From contig OX639973.1 of assembly GCA_951828385.1 (NCBI GenBank), forward strand, positions 5,819,200-5,883,199: a stretch of 64,000 nt of DNA, read 5' to 3'. A program made the position numbers and the translations under genes. Positions 33,309 to 42,974 of the stretch are shown piece after piece (within the stretch, counting starts at the first letter, position 1; the number at the start of each line of letters is the position of its first letter). Source of the stretch: an uncultured Poribacteria bacterium. Lineage in GTDB: Bacteria; Poribacteria; WGA-4E; WGA-3G. Under the pieces are notes generated by a model. The model was not told where the DNA came from, made no database searches, and saw only the letters and a program-made list of their open reading frames with translations.

Positions 33309-33355
33309 ACAGACACTTAATATAACGTTGGTTAAAAGGAGAAAGGAGAAAAAAA

Positions 33356-34966
33356 TTGAAGAAAATACTGATTGTCATTCTCATATTATTAGCAGTAGCG
33401 GCGATTCTTGCCATGCCACGATTTCTGAAACCGGAGAAACCCGCAGCGGAACAAGCTGAAGCCGCAGCGGTGCTTAAACCTGTCGAGGTTACAAGGGCAA
33501 AACGGGGCGAAATTCGGTCTGAACTTGAATTGTCCGGGACTATTCAAGCAGAATCGCAAGTCAATGTCTTCCCCAAAATAGCGGGACGGCTTATTGTCCT
33601 AAACGTTGATGAAGGGGACAGCATAAAAAAGGGGACACCGCTTGCCACTGTCGAGCATGAAGAATTAGAACTCGCTGTTCAACAAGCAGAAGCGACATTG
33701 GAAGCCGCGGAGACCGCTTATTCTCAAACAATGCAGCTCGCGAAGGTACGAGTGCAATCGCAAATTGCGCAAGCAAGGGCACAACTTCGGGCAGCCGAGA
33801 TCGCACTACAACAAGTTATTGATCTTTCTGAAATTCGGACGGTCACGCAAATAGAACAGGCACAAGCAGGACTGGAATCACTCGTCGCAAATCTTGAGAA
33901 AATTAAGAGTGGTGCCCGGGACGAAGACCGACGGCAGGCACAAGCCGGCTTGAATCAAGCCGATGCAAACCTCGCCAATGCCAAAAGTAATCACACGCGG
34001 ATGCTCCAACTCTTCCAAAATGGTGCTATTAGCCAGCAATCCTTGGAAGGCGCGAAGACGCAGTTGGATATTGCTATCGCACAGCAGAAAATCGCTGCTG
34101 AGCAACTGCAACTCATTGATAATGGCGCGCGTGCCGAGGATATCCAAGCCATGGAAGCACAGGTCCAACAAGCGGAGGCTTCCTTACGGTTGGCGCAGAC
34201 ACAAGCCACTACAAGAACATGGGAAAAAGACATTGAACTCGCACGTTCTCAGGTCGAAACCGCACAGGCAGCACTTACTTCCGCCGAAGCTTTGAAGACT
34301 GCGAAGAGTTGGGAAGCAGAGATTACCTCGGCGAAAACAGCACGCACACAGGCGGACCTTGCACTCAAACTTGCCCAGAAACGCCGCAAGGATGCTACAA
34401 TTCATGCCCCGATTTCTGGTATTATCTCCAAACGCTACTTGGATTTAGGGGGCATGGCACTTCCGACAGCACCTCTTTTTGAGGTGGTCAATATTGATAC
34501 CGTCAAAGCTACCGTTGATGTAATTGAGGCACAGTTGAGCCAAGTGGCACTCAACCAACAGGCATTGATAGAAATTGATGGGATAGATACCCCAATCTCC
34601 GGTAGCATCGTTTTCATTAGCCCGACTTTAGAAGTCATGCGCCGTACAGCCACTGTTGAAGTCCGTATTGACAATCCCCGTCGAACTATTAAACCGGGAA
34701 TGTTCGCGAAAGTTACCGTGCCTATCAAGGTGCATACGGATGCAATTCTCATCTCACGGATTTCGCTCATTAGTGATGTTGCCACAAAGGCACAAAACGT
34801 CTTTGTCGTTGAAGATGGCGTCATCCGCCGCCAACCCGTGGAGATAGGACTTTTGCGGGGCAGTGAGGCTGAAGTTCTCAATGGGATCATGGAAGGAGAC
34901 GCTGTTGTTACTGCTGGGCAGCATTCTTTGAAAGATGGTGAGAATGTTAAGGTTGTCAACCCATAA
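33356..34966 (+). CDS. HlyD/RND-type periplasmic adaptor with long coiled coil
   Basis: 536 aa from TTG 33356, chosen for AAAGGAG eight bases upstream. One N-terminal membrane helix (I-L-I-V-I-L-I-L-L-A-V-A). The biotinyl-lipoyl half-motif is V-N-V-F-P-K-I-A-G-R-L..V-D-E-G-D; its partner is A-T-I-H-A-P-I-S-G-I-I-S-K-R. Between them ~250 residues of Ala/Gln-rich coiled coil, longer than in typical AcrA. Then a beta-barrel and a membrane-proximal domain. It links TolC to an inner-membrane pump, but no RND, ABC or MFS pump gene is nearby. Confidence 0.88.
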   Translation: MKKILIVILILLAVAAILAMPRFLKPEKPAAEQAEAAAVLKPVEVTRAKRGEIRSELELSGTIQAESQVNVFPKIAGRLIVLNVDEGDSIKKGTPLATVEHEELELAVQQAEATLEAAETAYSQTMQLAKVRVQSQIAQARAQLRAAEIALQQVIDLSEIRTVTQIEQAQAGLESLVANLEKIKSGARDEDRRQAQAGLNQADANLANAKSNHTRMLQLFQNGAISQQSLEGAKTQLDIAIAQQKIAAEQLQLIDNGARAEDIQAMEAQVQQAEASLRLAQTQATTRTWEKDIELARSQVETAQAALTSAEALKTAKSWEAEITSAKTARTQADLALKLAQKRRKDATIHAPISGIISKRYLDLGGMALPTAPLFEVVNIDTVKATVDVIEAQLSQVALNQQALIEIDGIDTPISGSIVFISPTLEVMRRTATVEVRIDNPRRTIKPGMFAKVTVPIKVHTDAILISRISLISDVATKAQNVFVVEDGVIRRQPVEIGLLRGSEAEVLNGIMEGDAVVTAGQHSLKDGENVKVVNP

Positions 34967-34989
34967 ACATTTCTATTCCAGAATTTATT

Positions 34990-35124
34990 TATAGTGACAT
35001 CTAAAAACAATTAGACACTTTCGCTCCCAGGTAGGTGCGGTTTTGCGGCGTACACGCCCAGATGCGATCTGCATCCCTAACCGCACCGGCTTGGAGTGTA
35101 TCATTAATTCTAAGATCCACTATA
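34990..35124. repeat. TATAGT/ACTATA repeat element, copy C
   Basis: Begins TATAGTGACATCTAAAAA, ends ATCCACTATA. Shares the left segment (TTAGACACTTTCG) and right segment (GGAGTGTATCATTAATTC) with copies A and B; the core is a GTGCGGTT...AACCGCAC hairpin with a ~30-base loop. The rest of the gap up to 35337 shows nothing further. Confidence 0.75.
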
Positions 35125-35337
35125 AAACTAAATGACCCTGGCTTCCATTAAAAAAGACTTGATAAATTAACCGAATTCGTATAACATTGTGTCGTAAATG
35201 CTGATAATACGCACATGTCCGAAGTTTGGAAACTATATTAACAGAATCTGAGGCGGAACCTGTTTACCAGATACGTCTGAATTTGAGAGAGAGGTTGCCA
35301 GCAACATCATTTCAAAGAAGTCTTAGTTGGAAAGACA

Positions 35338-36852
35338 ATGAAAGTTGAACAACTCTACGGTCCTAAAGTAAAATCCTTTCAGGTCCTTGAACTGGAGTAC
35401 CTTTTACAAGAGGATTCGCCTGAGCTCTTCTTTTCGTTCGGCTTAAAAAAAGGCGGGCAAGTTATTGTTACGCACGCACCCGCAAGACTTGACATTATGG
35501 GCGGCGTTGCTGATTATTGCGGGGCTAATGTCTTTGAGATGACACTTGACCGGACCGCAATTGCCGCGTGCCAAGCCAGAGAAGATAGAAATCTCTGTGC
35601 AATCACGCTCCGCGCCGGGAGTCAATTCAAACCCAACTTTCATTGCTCGCTTGATAATTTCTACACCGATGGCGTTCTCAAAACCTATCAACAGGTTCAA
35701 GACTATTTCAACCAGGAACCGAGCACTGCGTGGACGAGCTACATACTCGGTGGATTTTATGTGCTACTCAAGGAAGGGAAGATTAACCCGTTTCCACACG
35801 GTGCCACGATAGTTATTAAGAGCGATATTCCGATAGGTGGGGGTGTCGCCTCATCTGCCGCTGTTGAAGTTGCTACGTTGATGGCACTTAATCAGCTCTA
35901 TAATTTGGAATTGGGCGCGATGGAAATAGCGCGTCTCGCACAAATCGTTGAAAATCGGATTGCCGGCGCGCCTTGTGGTATTATGGATCAGGTGACTGCC
36001 GTTGCAGGCACCTCATCGAAAATTCTCTCAATTCTTTGTCAACCGGACAAAATTCTTGAATTCGTTTCATCGCCCTTGAACGTCAGTTTTGTCGGTATCC
36101 ATACAAAAGTACGGAGGAGCACGTCGAGCACTGCTTACATTGACACACGTATCGGTGCTTTTATGGGATTGACTATTCTCAAAGCCGCTTTTGCCTCAGA
36201 AGCCGAAGCCGCTTCTGAAGAAAGCAACTCTGCTCAAAAAATCTCGGATGCATTGGCTGATAACTATCTCTGCAATGTTTCTGTACAGGAATTTCACGAG
36301 CGGTGTGAAACCCTATTGCCTGAACAGATGCATGGCGAAGAATTCCTTGAAAAGTACGGTGAAACCGTTGATACCGCTACGCAGGTAGAGCCAGAGAAAA
36401 TATATTCTGTGAAGAGCCGGGTAGAACACATGATTTATGAAAATGCGCGTACCCAACAATTTATTACGGCTATAAAAAATGCAGGTAAAGATCCAGAGCG
36501 CATCCAAAACTGTCTCAGGGAAGCGGGTAACCTCATGTATGAATCCAACGCGAGTTATCGTGATCTCGCAGGACTCGGTTCGCCTGAAGTTGATGGGCTT
36601 GTCAATATCGCTCGAAAAATTGGGGAACAAGGCGGCATCTACGGCGCGAAAATTACCGGGGGGGGCGGCGGCGGTACTGTTGCCTTACTCTGTCACGGCA
36701 ACGTGGAGAACTCGCTGACACAAGTCCTCGCTGCCTACAAACTTGCTTGGGGGATTGACGGTGAACTCATCAGAGGTAACGCAGTGGGCGCGTATGAATT
36801 CGGGCATATCTTGTGGGAATTAAAGGAGAGCGAACCGCCAACACATTTCTAA
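35338..36852 (+). CDS. GHMP-family sugar kinase (galactokinase/arabinokinase-like)
   Basis: 504 aa, longer than the ~390 of galactokinase. A-P-A-R-L-D-I-M-G-G-V-A-D-Y-C-G-A-N matches the sugar-binding signature of the family in its arabinokinase form (normally R-x-D-x-M-G-G-x-x-D-Y), then P-I-G-G-G-V-A-S-S-A-A ATP loop, APCGIMDQVTAVAG, and the C-terminal K-I-T-G-G-G-G-G-G-T glycine motif. Phosphorylates C1 of a sugar such as galactose, arabinose or galacturonate with ATP in the cytoplasm; exact sugar undetermined. Weak ribosome site (GGAAAG). Confidence 0.85.
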   Translation: MKVEQLYGPKVKSFQVLELEYLLQEDSPELFFSFGLKKGGQVIVTHAPARLDIMGGVADYCGANVFEMTLDRTAIAACQAREDRNLCAITLRAGSQFKPNFHCSLDNFYTDGVLKTYQQVQDYFNQEPSTAWTSYILGGFYVLLKEGKINPFPHGATIVIKSDIPIGGGVASSAAVEVATLMALNQLYNLELGAMEIARLAQIVENRIAGAPCGIMDQVTAVAGTSSKILSILCQPDKILEFVSSPLNVSFVGIHTKVRRSTSSTAYIDTRIGAFMGLTILKAAFASEAEAASEESNSAQKISDALADNYLCNVSVQEFHERCETLLPEQMHGEEFLEKYGETVDTATQVEPEKIYSVKSRVEHMIYENARTQQFITAIKNAGKDPERIQNCLREAGNLMYESNASYRDLAGLGSPEVDGLVNIARKIGEQGGIYGAKITGGGGGGTVALLCHGNVENSLTQVLAAYKLAWGIDGELIRGNAVGAYEFGHILWELKESEPPTHF

Positions 36853-36853
36853 A

Positions 36854-37024
36854 TGGTTATCAGTTATCAGTTCGCTTCGCTTTCAGTTATCGGTCTGGTT
36901 TCTGGTAACCCTCTATCTGTTGGTAACTCCCGTTCCGCTATTCGGACGCAAACAGTCAAGAAGATGTTCAGTAACACAAGTTCCTTGTAACTAATAACTG
37001 ATAACTAATAACTGATAACTAAGA
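36854..37024. repeat. Element with long TTATCAGTTATC inverted ends
   Basis: GGTTATCAGTTATCAGTT at 36855-36872 and AACTAATAACTGATAACTAATAACTGATAACT at 36989-37020 are inverted relatives; the right side is itself a tandem repeat of TAACTAATAACTGA. It fills the gap between the kinase and the DUF6785 gene. Looks like a small non-autonomous element. Confidence 0.7.
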
Positions 37025-37036
37025 GAAAAATAAACT

Positions 37037-38998
37037 GTGCAAAACATGGACGGGAAAGACCGACACCGTGAATCCGGTGTCACATGGCGTGCCATACTCA
37101 TTGCTATCTTTTTAATCCCCCTGAATGTCTTTTGGGTCATTGAAGTTGAATGTGTCTGGCATTCTGGGCATCCGACGACGATCTCCCTCTTCTGGAATGT
37201 CGTTCTCAATATCTTCTTCCTGATCTTGATAAACCTGTTCCTCAAGCGCGCTGCGCCGCGGGCAGCGTTGACACAGGGCGAGATGATTACAATTTACGCC
37301 ATGCTCTCTATCGCATCCGGTTTGGCAGGACACGATACATTGGCTTTGACAATTCCGGCACTGCCGCACGCCTTTTGGTTCGCGACGCTTGAGAACGATT
37401 GGGCGGACATGTTCCACACTTATATCCCACAACACCTTGTGGTCTCTGACAAGGAACTGATCCGTGGGTTTTACGAAGGCAACACCCCTTTCTATAACGC
37501 TAAAATTGGGGGCGCATGGATAAAACCTACGTTGTGGTGGACATCATTTATTCTTGCACTCGGTACTATCATGATCTGCCTGAATGTACTGATTCGCAAG
37601 CAGTGGACCGAACACGAGAAATTAGCATACCCGATCATCCAACTTCCGATGGCGATTACAGAGGGCGGAGGCGCAGCGAAACTTTTCCGAAATCGCATTC
37701 TATGGTATGGGTTCATCGCTGCCGCGCTACTGAATGTTTGGCACGGCTTGGCACACTTCTTTCCCGTACTGCCAGATTTCAGTGTCCGGCATAACGCTCG
37801 TAATTGGGGAACGTTCTTCACGGAAAAACCCTGGAACGCTGTCGGTAATGTGCCTGTACCGCTTTATCCATTTGTGATCGGTTTAGGCTTCCTTTTACCG
37901 TTGGACCTCTCTTTTTCGTTGTGGTTCTTCTATCTCTTTGAGAAGATCCAGCGCGTCTTCGGCAGTGCCGTCGGAATTCCAGCACCGTTCCCCTATGGGA
38001 GTGAGCAGTCAATTGGGGGTTGGATGGCGATCTTTGTCATCGCACTGCTTGTAACCCGCAGGCACATCGCAAATGTGGTACGCACCGTCTTGGGAATGCC
38101 CGGCGGTATTGACGACGCACAGGAGCCTATCCGTTACCGCACGGCACTCCTGCTCATTATTGTTTCCAGTCTCTTTATCATCTGGTTTTGTCTGAAGGCA
38201 GGGATGACACTCCCTATTATTTTACCCTTTTTCGCCTTCTTCTATGCCATCTCCATAGCCATTACCCGTGTACGTGCCGAAATCGGTCCACCCGCACATG
38301 AAATGGCAGGGATGTGTAACGCCCAACAATTCTTAGTCAATATCCTCGGCACGCGGCGCATCGGACCGAATAACCTGACGGTTTTTCCATACTTCTGGTT
38401 TTTTAGTGGGCGTGGGTACCGCGAACACATCATGCCACATCAACTTGAAGCCTTCAAGATGGCGGAACGCGCAAACATGAACACGAAACGACTGGTTCTG
38501 GCGATGATCATTGCTGTCGTACTCGGTTCTCTCGCATCGTTCTGGGCAACGCTCAGTGAACTCTACCGTCTCGGAGGCGCAGTTACAGGCGCAGGCGGTG
38601 GTGTCGGCCCCTCAGTCGGGCATATCGGTCAATTCGGTTGGCTCGCGGGGCTGTTCGCGTTTCCGCGCGACCCGAATATCTCGGCAATGAGTTTCATGGC
38701 AGGCGGTATGGGATTCACCTTCCTCCTGATGTTCATGCGGATGCGCTTCATCTGGTGGCCCCTCCATCCAGCAGGATACCCGATCTCTATGACCTTCGGT
38801 GTCGGCTATTTCTGGAGTTGCCTCGTTATTAGTAGTGTCCTCAAATGGTTCGCACTCCGATTCGGAGGACCCAGCACCTATCGAACAATGGTTTTCTTCT
38901 TCTTCGGTGTCATCCTCGGTGAATACTGCGTAGGCGCGTTCTGGAGCGTTTTGAGCGTCATCATCCGTGCCCCGATCTACGACTTTGCACCGGGTTAG
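37037..38998 (+). CDS. DUF6785-family multi-pass membrane protein
   Basis: 653 aa from GTG 37037; ATG 37046 is possible. About 12-14 hydrophobic segments. Signature stretches are shared with the two proteins at 58152-62088: HPGV..TWRAIL-like start, IYA..SIASG..GHD, P-H-A-F-W-F-A-T-x-E-N-D-W, IRKQWTEHEKLAYPI, F-T-E-K-P-W, T-R-V-R-A-E-I-G-P-P-A-H-E-M and M-P-H-Q-L-E-A-F-K. Function unknown; I would call it a putative transporter or membrane enzyme only by topology. It follows the sugar-kinase gene, which may hint at carbohydrate linkage. Confidence 0.75.
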   Translation: MQNMDGKDRHRESGVTWRAILIAIFLIPLNVFWVIEVECVWHSGHPTTISLFWNVVLNIFFLILINLFLKRAAPRAALTQGEMITIYAMLSIASGLAGHDTLALTIPALPHAFWFATLENDWADMFHTYIPQHLVVSDKELIRGFYEGNTPFYNAKIGGAWIKPTLWWTSFILALGTIMICLNVLIRKQWTEHEKLAYPIIQLPMAITEGGGAAKLFRNRILWYGFIAAALLNVWHGLAHFFPVLPDFSVRHNARNWGTFFTEKPWNAVGNVPVPLYPFVIGLGFLLPLDLSFSLWFFYLFEKIQRVFGSAVGIPAPFPYGSEQSIGGWMAIFVIALLVTRRHIANVVRTVLGMPGGIDDAQEPIRYRTALLLIIVSSLFIIWFCLKAGMTLPIILPFFAFFYAISIAITRVRAEIGPPAHEMAGMCNAQQFLVNILGTRRIGPNNLTVFPYFWFFSGRGYREHIMPHQLEAFKMAERANMNTKRLVLAMIIAVVLGSLASFWATLSELYRLGGAVTGAGGGVGPSVGHIGQFGWLAGLFAFPRDPNISAMSFMAGGMGFTFLLMFMRMRFIWWPLHPAGYPISMTFGVGYFWSCLVISSVLKWFALRFGGPSTYRTMVFFFFGVILGEYCVGAFWSVLSVIIRAPIYDFAPG

Positions 38999-39186
38999 TT
39001 TTTTAATGTACCTTGCGGTTAAACGACGTGGGTTTGAACTTTGACAGTTATCTATTAAGAGTCGCCCTCCATTTCATTACGGGCTGGGTTTTCGTTACTA
39101 TCGGGAATCGAAGTTGCCCTCTACGAAGTCCATATAGGCTGATCGGAGGTCTGCGCGAAACGAAGTGAAGCGCAGTCTGGGATCTC

Positions 39187-40242
39187 ATGTTTAAAAAATT
39201 GTTTTACTTTTCCGTTCTAATAGCAATCCTCATTCTACCTTCAACCGTCAATGCCGCAGATGAAGGCGCGCACGCCGCTGAATTTCTCAGCCACGGTGTA
39301 GGGGCGCGAGCACTCGGCATGGGCAGCGCATTCGTCGCTATTGCCGACGATGCAACCGCTACTTACTGGAATCCTGCCGGGCTTACTAAAGTCAGGAAAC
39401 ATAGTTTCTCGGCGATGTATTCCGATACCTTTAGCACCGGAGACGGCAGTTGGCTGAGTAGAGGCTTGGTCGCCTACAATTTCCTCAACTACGTCTATCA
39501 GATTGAGGACATCGGCAGCCTCGGCCTCAGTTGGATCCGGCTCGGTGTAGACGATATACCCCGTACCACTTTTATTGATATCAACAATAATGGGGTACTC
39601 GGTGATTACCACGATATTAACAATAACGGTATCAAAGATGACGGCGAACTCTACATTGACAAACCTGAAGTCGCAGAGTATTTCAGTAATACCGATAATG
39701 CGCTGCTTATCTCTTATGCGCGTCAAGTCCACGCTATGGTATCAGTCGGTGGTAATCTCAAACTCCTCAACCAATCCATCTTTGAGTATGGTGGAAACGG
39801 CTTCGGCATTGACATCGGTCTCATCGCGGAACCCTACAAAGGTTTACGTGTGGGGGCGATGTTGTTGGATGCAACAGGCACACAAATCCGATGGAATACG
39901 CCTGACGCACCGACATTCACCCGAACACGGCGACTCCGATTTGGCACTGCTTACCATTTCAACGTGCCACGCCTCGGTAGAGGGGCTATTGGTGTAGATT
40001 TTGAAACCGATCAGGCAGACCTCGAAGAAGGCAGTGATGGGGGTGGGATTATATCGCGTGCAGGCGCGGAATACTGGCTCTTCAACACCGTCGCACTCCG
40101 CGGGGGATGGAATGGACATGGGCTGTCTGCAGGGGCGGGACTCCGCGTGGCGGTAAATGCTATGTCATTCTTCATCAACTACGCTTTTAATACGCACACT
40201 CTCGGGGCTTCACAACGCATCTCCGTTTCCGGAGAATTCTAA
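39187..40242 (+). CDS. PorV/PorQ-family outer-membrane protein
   Basis: 351 aa. Signal peptide to V-N-A-A (about 22). GVGARALGMGSAFVAIADDATATYWNPAGL is the diagnostic N-terminal hairpin of PorV/UPF0164 barrels. Residues ~115-145 hold an insert with two D-I-N-N-N-G-x calcium-loop-like repeats. C-terminal strands alternate and end in V-S-G-E-F. PorV is an accessory of the type IX secretion system in Bacteroidota. Here its neighbour encodes a protein with a FlgD/Por-like C-terminal domain, but no other T9SS gene is in the window. Confidence 0.82.
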   Translation: MFKKLFYFSVLIAILILPSTVNAADEGAHAAEFLSHGVGARALGMGSAFVAIADDATATYWNPAGLTKVRKHSFSAMYSDTFSTGDGSWLSRGLVAYNFLNYVYQIEDIGSLGLSWIRLGVDDIPRTTFIDINNNGVLGDYHDINNNGIKDDGELYIDKPEVAEYFSNTDNALLISYARQVHAMVSVGGNLKLLNQSIFEYGGNGFGIDIGLIAEPYKGLRVGAMLLDATGTQIRWNTPDAPTFTRTRRLRFGTAYHFNVPRLGRGAIGVDFETDQADLEEGSDGGGIISRAGAEYWLFNTVALRGGWNGHGLSAGAGLRVAVNAMSFFINYAFNTHTLGASQRISVSGEF

Positions 40243-40243
40243 C

Positions 40244-40348
40244 TATAGTAAAGCTTAAAAATAAATAGACACTTCTGCAGTTCCCGGTAGGCACGGTTTC
40301 CTAACCGTGCCGGTGCAAAGTGTCCCATGAATTCCGGGATCCACTATA
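40244..40348. repeat. TATAGT/ACTATA repeat element, copy B
   Basis: Starts TATAGTAAAGCTTAAAAATAAATAGACACTT, one base after the PorV-like stop, ends ATCCACTATA. Core GGCACGGTT-TCCT-AACCGTGCC (40289-40311 approx). Closest to copy A at the left end and copy C at the right. Confidence 0.78.
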
Positions 40349-40394
40349 AATCCAGATTGCCAAAATTGGCAACGCATTAACAAAAGGAAAATTT

Positions 40395-42950
40395 ATGAAA
40401 ACTATATTTTCGTCCATATTAACTGTTTTCTGTTTAACAGTTCTATTTTTCTCTTACAATAGTTTTGCCCAAGATTCACCGCAATGGCATCTGCCTGAAG
40501 GTGCCACCGCGCGACTTGGTAAAGGCTGGTTATATGAAATTCAGTATTCCCCTGATGGCACGCGGCTCGCCGCTGCAGGGACCCTCGGGGTTTGGATGTA
40601 TGACACAGCAACTGATGAAGAAATTACCCTCTTTCCCGGACAGGGATATGGCATTTCGGCACTGGCGTATTCCCCTGATGGAAATATACTCGCCGGTGGA
40701 AGTGCGAATGGTGCTGTCCACTTGTGGAATTCTGAGACCGGTGAAGTCTTGCACACCCTCGCTGAACACAGAAGAAGTGTCCGCAGTCTCGTTTTCAGTC
40801 CTGATGGATCCATCCTCGCCAGTGGCAGCAGAGATGATACGATCCGTCTATGGAATCCCGAAACCGGAGAACTCTTGAAAACGCTTGAGGGCCACACCGA
40901 AGGCGTCAGTAGTCTCGTTTTCAGTGGTGATAGTGGTACGCTCATCAGTGCGAGTCGGGACGATACCATCCGGATATGGGATGTTGCTACAGGAACGCTC
41001 CAACAAACGCTTGAAGAACATCGAGATAACGTCGCGAGTGTTGTACTCAGCCCTGATGGTGCCACCCTCGCAAGCGGTGATTTGAATGCCGTTATCTATT
41101 TATGGGATACCGCCACATGGACGGTTAAGCAGACGCTCACTCGACATACATCCTATATCTACGATATGAAGTATAGTCCTGATGGTAGTATTCTCGTCAG
41201 TGCCGGTGAAGACGATACCGTCCGATTGTGGGATGCCGACACAGGCGACCTCCTACACACAATCAATGCACACACCGCTGATGTCTATAGTGTTGCTTTC
41301 ACACCGGATGGAAATACCCTCGCTACTGGTGCCTGGGATGCGTCTATTCGTTTCTGGGAACCTGGCACGGGCAGACATTTGAAAACTATCACGGGACACA
41401 CGGATGCTGTCCTGAGTGTTACATTTAATGCTGATGGAAGTATCCTTGCCACGCGGAGTTGGGACAAAACCATCCGCCTTTGGGACGCTGACACCGGCAA
41501 ACTTCGCCATACCCTCATTGGACACCAAGATGATGTCGACGTTGTTGTCTTTGCGCCTGATGGTAGAACGCTCGCAAGTGGCAGTCAAGACAACACTGTC
41601 CGTTTATGGGATGCTATTACGGGCGAACACATAAAGACACTCAGAGGACACTACTCCTATCTGATAAGTCTTGCCTTCAGTCCAGATGGTAGTATTCTCG
41701 CCAGTGGCAGTGAGGACGACAGCATCCGTTTATGGGATGTTGCCGAAGGTCAGTACATCGGAGGGTTGTGGGAGCATGAGGCAGGCGTTGAGACACTCGC
41801 ATTTAGCCCCGATGGCACCATGCTTGCCAGTGGGAGTCGTGACGATAAGATTATCTTGTGGGATCTCGAAACACGCGATGCCATACACACCATCAGCGAA
41901 CACGAAGATGATGTTTGGGCAGTTGCGTTCAGTCCTGATGGCACCAGGCTTGCCAGTGGCGGCGGCGACACGGTCTCCTTATGGGATGTTGCCACAGCAG
42001 AATTTCTACAAACATTTCGTAGACCTATTGAACGCGAAGTACCGGTAGATGCACCAGAAGAATTGACAGGCGACGTGCCTACAGACCTTCCCGCAAATGC
42101 TACCAGTATTGTTTTTAGTCCTGATGCTAAAGTGCTTGTCAGTGGAAGCTACGACAGAACCATCCGTTTGTGGAACATTGACACCGGCGAACAGCTGAGA
42201 ACACTTGACGGACATACCTATTCCATCACGAGTGTCGCAGTCAGCCCTGACGGCAGCGCGATCGCCAGTGGAAGTTTCGATGGCACAGTCCTCTTATGGA
42301 CATTTCCGGACCTGATGGTTGCCACCGAAGTTGTGGGCGATCTGAATGGTGATGGGATGGTTAATATCCAAGATATAGTGCTGATTGCAGCGAGTTTCGG
42401 TGAAGCTGGCGAGAGTAACGCAGACCTGAACGGAGACGGTGAGGTTAACATTCAGGATCTCCTCATGGCTGCGAATGCCCTCGGGAACGCTGCAGGCGCA
42501 CCTTCTGTCCGTTCGCTGTCGGCAGCGCAAGTGGAGCAGTGGCTAAGCCTCGCGAAGCGAGAAGGATTACAAAGTATCCAAACCTCAGCATCGGATCTGG
42601 TTTCATACCAACGCGGCATTCAGGTGTTGGAACAGATTTTGGAATCGCTGACACCACAAACGACAGCACTGCTCGCCAACTATCCGAATCCGTTCAATCC
42701 TGAAACGTGGATCCCGTATCAGTTAGCGACTCCTGCCGAGGTGGGATTGACGATCTATGCAGCGAATGGAGCAGTCGTCCGAACCTTGACATTAGGGCAT
42801 CAACCGGCGGGGATGTATCAAAACCGAAGCCGTGCCGCATATTGGGACGGCAGAAACGAACTCGGTGAGTCTGTCGCAAGTGGCATCTATTTCTACACAT
42901 TGACAGCAGGTGATTTCACTGCCACCCGCAAGATGTTAATACGCAAGTAA
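40395..42950 (+). CDS. Secreted 14-blade WD40 protein with dockerin and FlgD/Por-type C-terminus
   Basis: 851 aa; AAAGGA upstream. Signal peptide to about residue 25 (SFAQD). Residues ~40-635 contain 14 WD40 repeats (consensus F-S-P-D-G-x-x-L-A-S-G-S-x-D-x-T-I-R-L-W-D), likely two seven-blade propellers. Then two dockerin-like loops (D-L-N-G-D-G-M-V-N and D-L-N-G-D-G-E-V-N), a helical linker (Q-V-E-Q-W-L, R-G-I-Q-V-L-E-Q-I-L), N-Y-P-N-P-F-N-P-E-T-W-I-P-Y-Q-L, and a FlgD-like Ig domain ending TATRKMLIRK. Exported surface scaffold. The 5' neighbour is PorV-like. Confidence 0.88.
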   Translation: MKTIFSSILTVFCLTVLFFSYNSFAQDSPQWHLPEGATARLGKGWLYEIQYSPDGTRLAAAGTLGVWMYDTATDEEITLFPGQGYGISALAYSPDGNILAGGSANGAVHLWNSETGEVLHTLAEHRRSVRSLVFSPDGSILASGSRDDTIRLWNPETGELLKTLEGHTEGVSSLVFSGDSGTLISASRDDTIRIWDVATGTLQQTLEEHRDNVASVVLSPDGATLASGDLNAVIYLWDTATWTVKQTLTRHTSYIYDMKYSPDGSILVSAGEDDTVRLWDADTGDLLHTINAHTADVYSVAFTPDGNTLATGAWDASIRFWEPGTGRHLKTITGHTDAVLSVTFNADGSILATRSWDKTIRLWDADTGKLRHTLIGHQDDVDVVVFAPDGRTLASGSQDNTVRLWDAITGEHIKTLRGHYSYLISLAFSPDGSILASGSEDDSIRLWDVAEGQYIGGLWEHEAGVETLAFSPDGTMLASGSRDDKIILWDLETRDAIHTISEHEDDVWAVAFSPDGTRLASGGGDTVSLWDVATAEFLQTFRRPIEREVPVDAPEELTGDVPTDLPANATSIVFSPDAKVLVSGSYDRTIRLWNIDTGEQLRTLDGHTYSITSVAVSPDGSAIASGSFDGTVLLWTFPDLMVATEVVGDLNGDGMVNIQDIVLIAASFGEAGESNADLNGDGEVNIQDLLMAANALGNAAGAPSVRSLSAAQVEQWLSLAKREGLQSIQTSASDLVSYQRGIQVLEQILESLTPQTTALLANYPNPFNPETWIPYQLATPAEVGLTIYAANGAVVRTLTLGHQPAGMYQNRSRAAYWDGRNELGESVASGIYFYTLTAGDFTATRKMLIRK

Positions 42951-42974
42951 TTACCCGTTTGACCTAATCATGTA

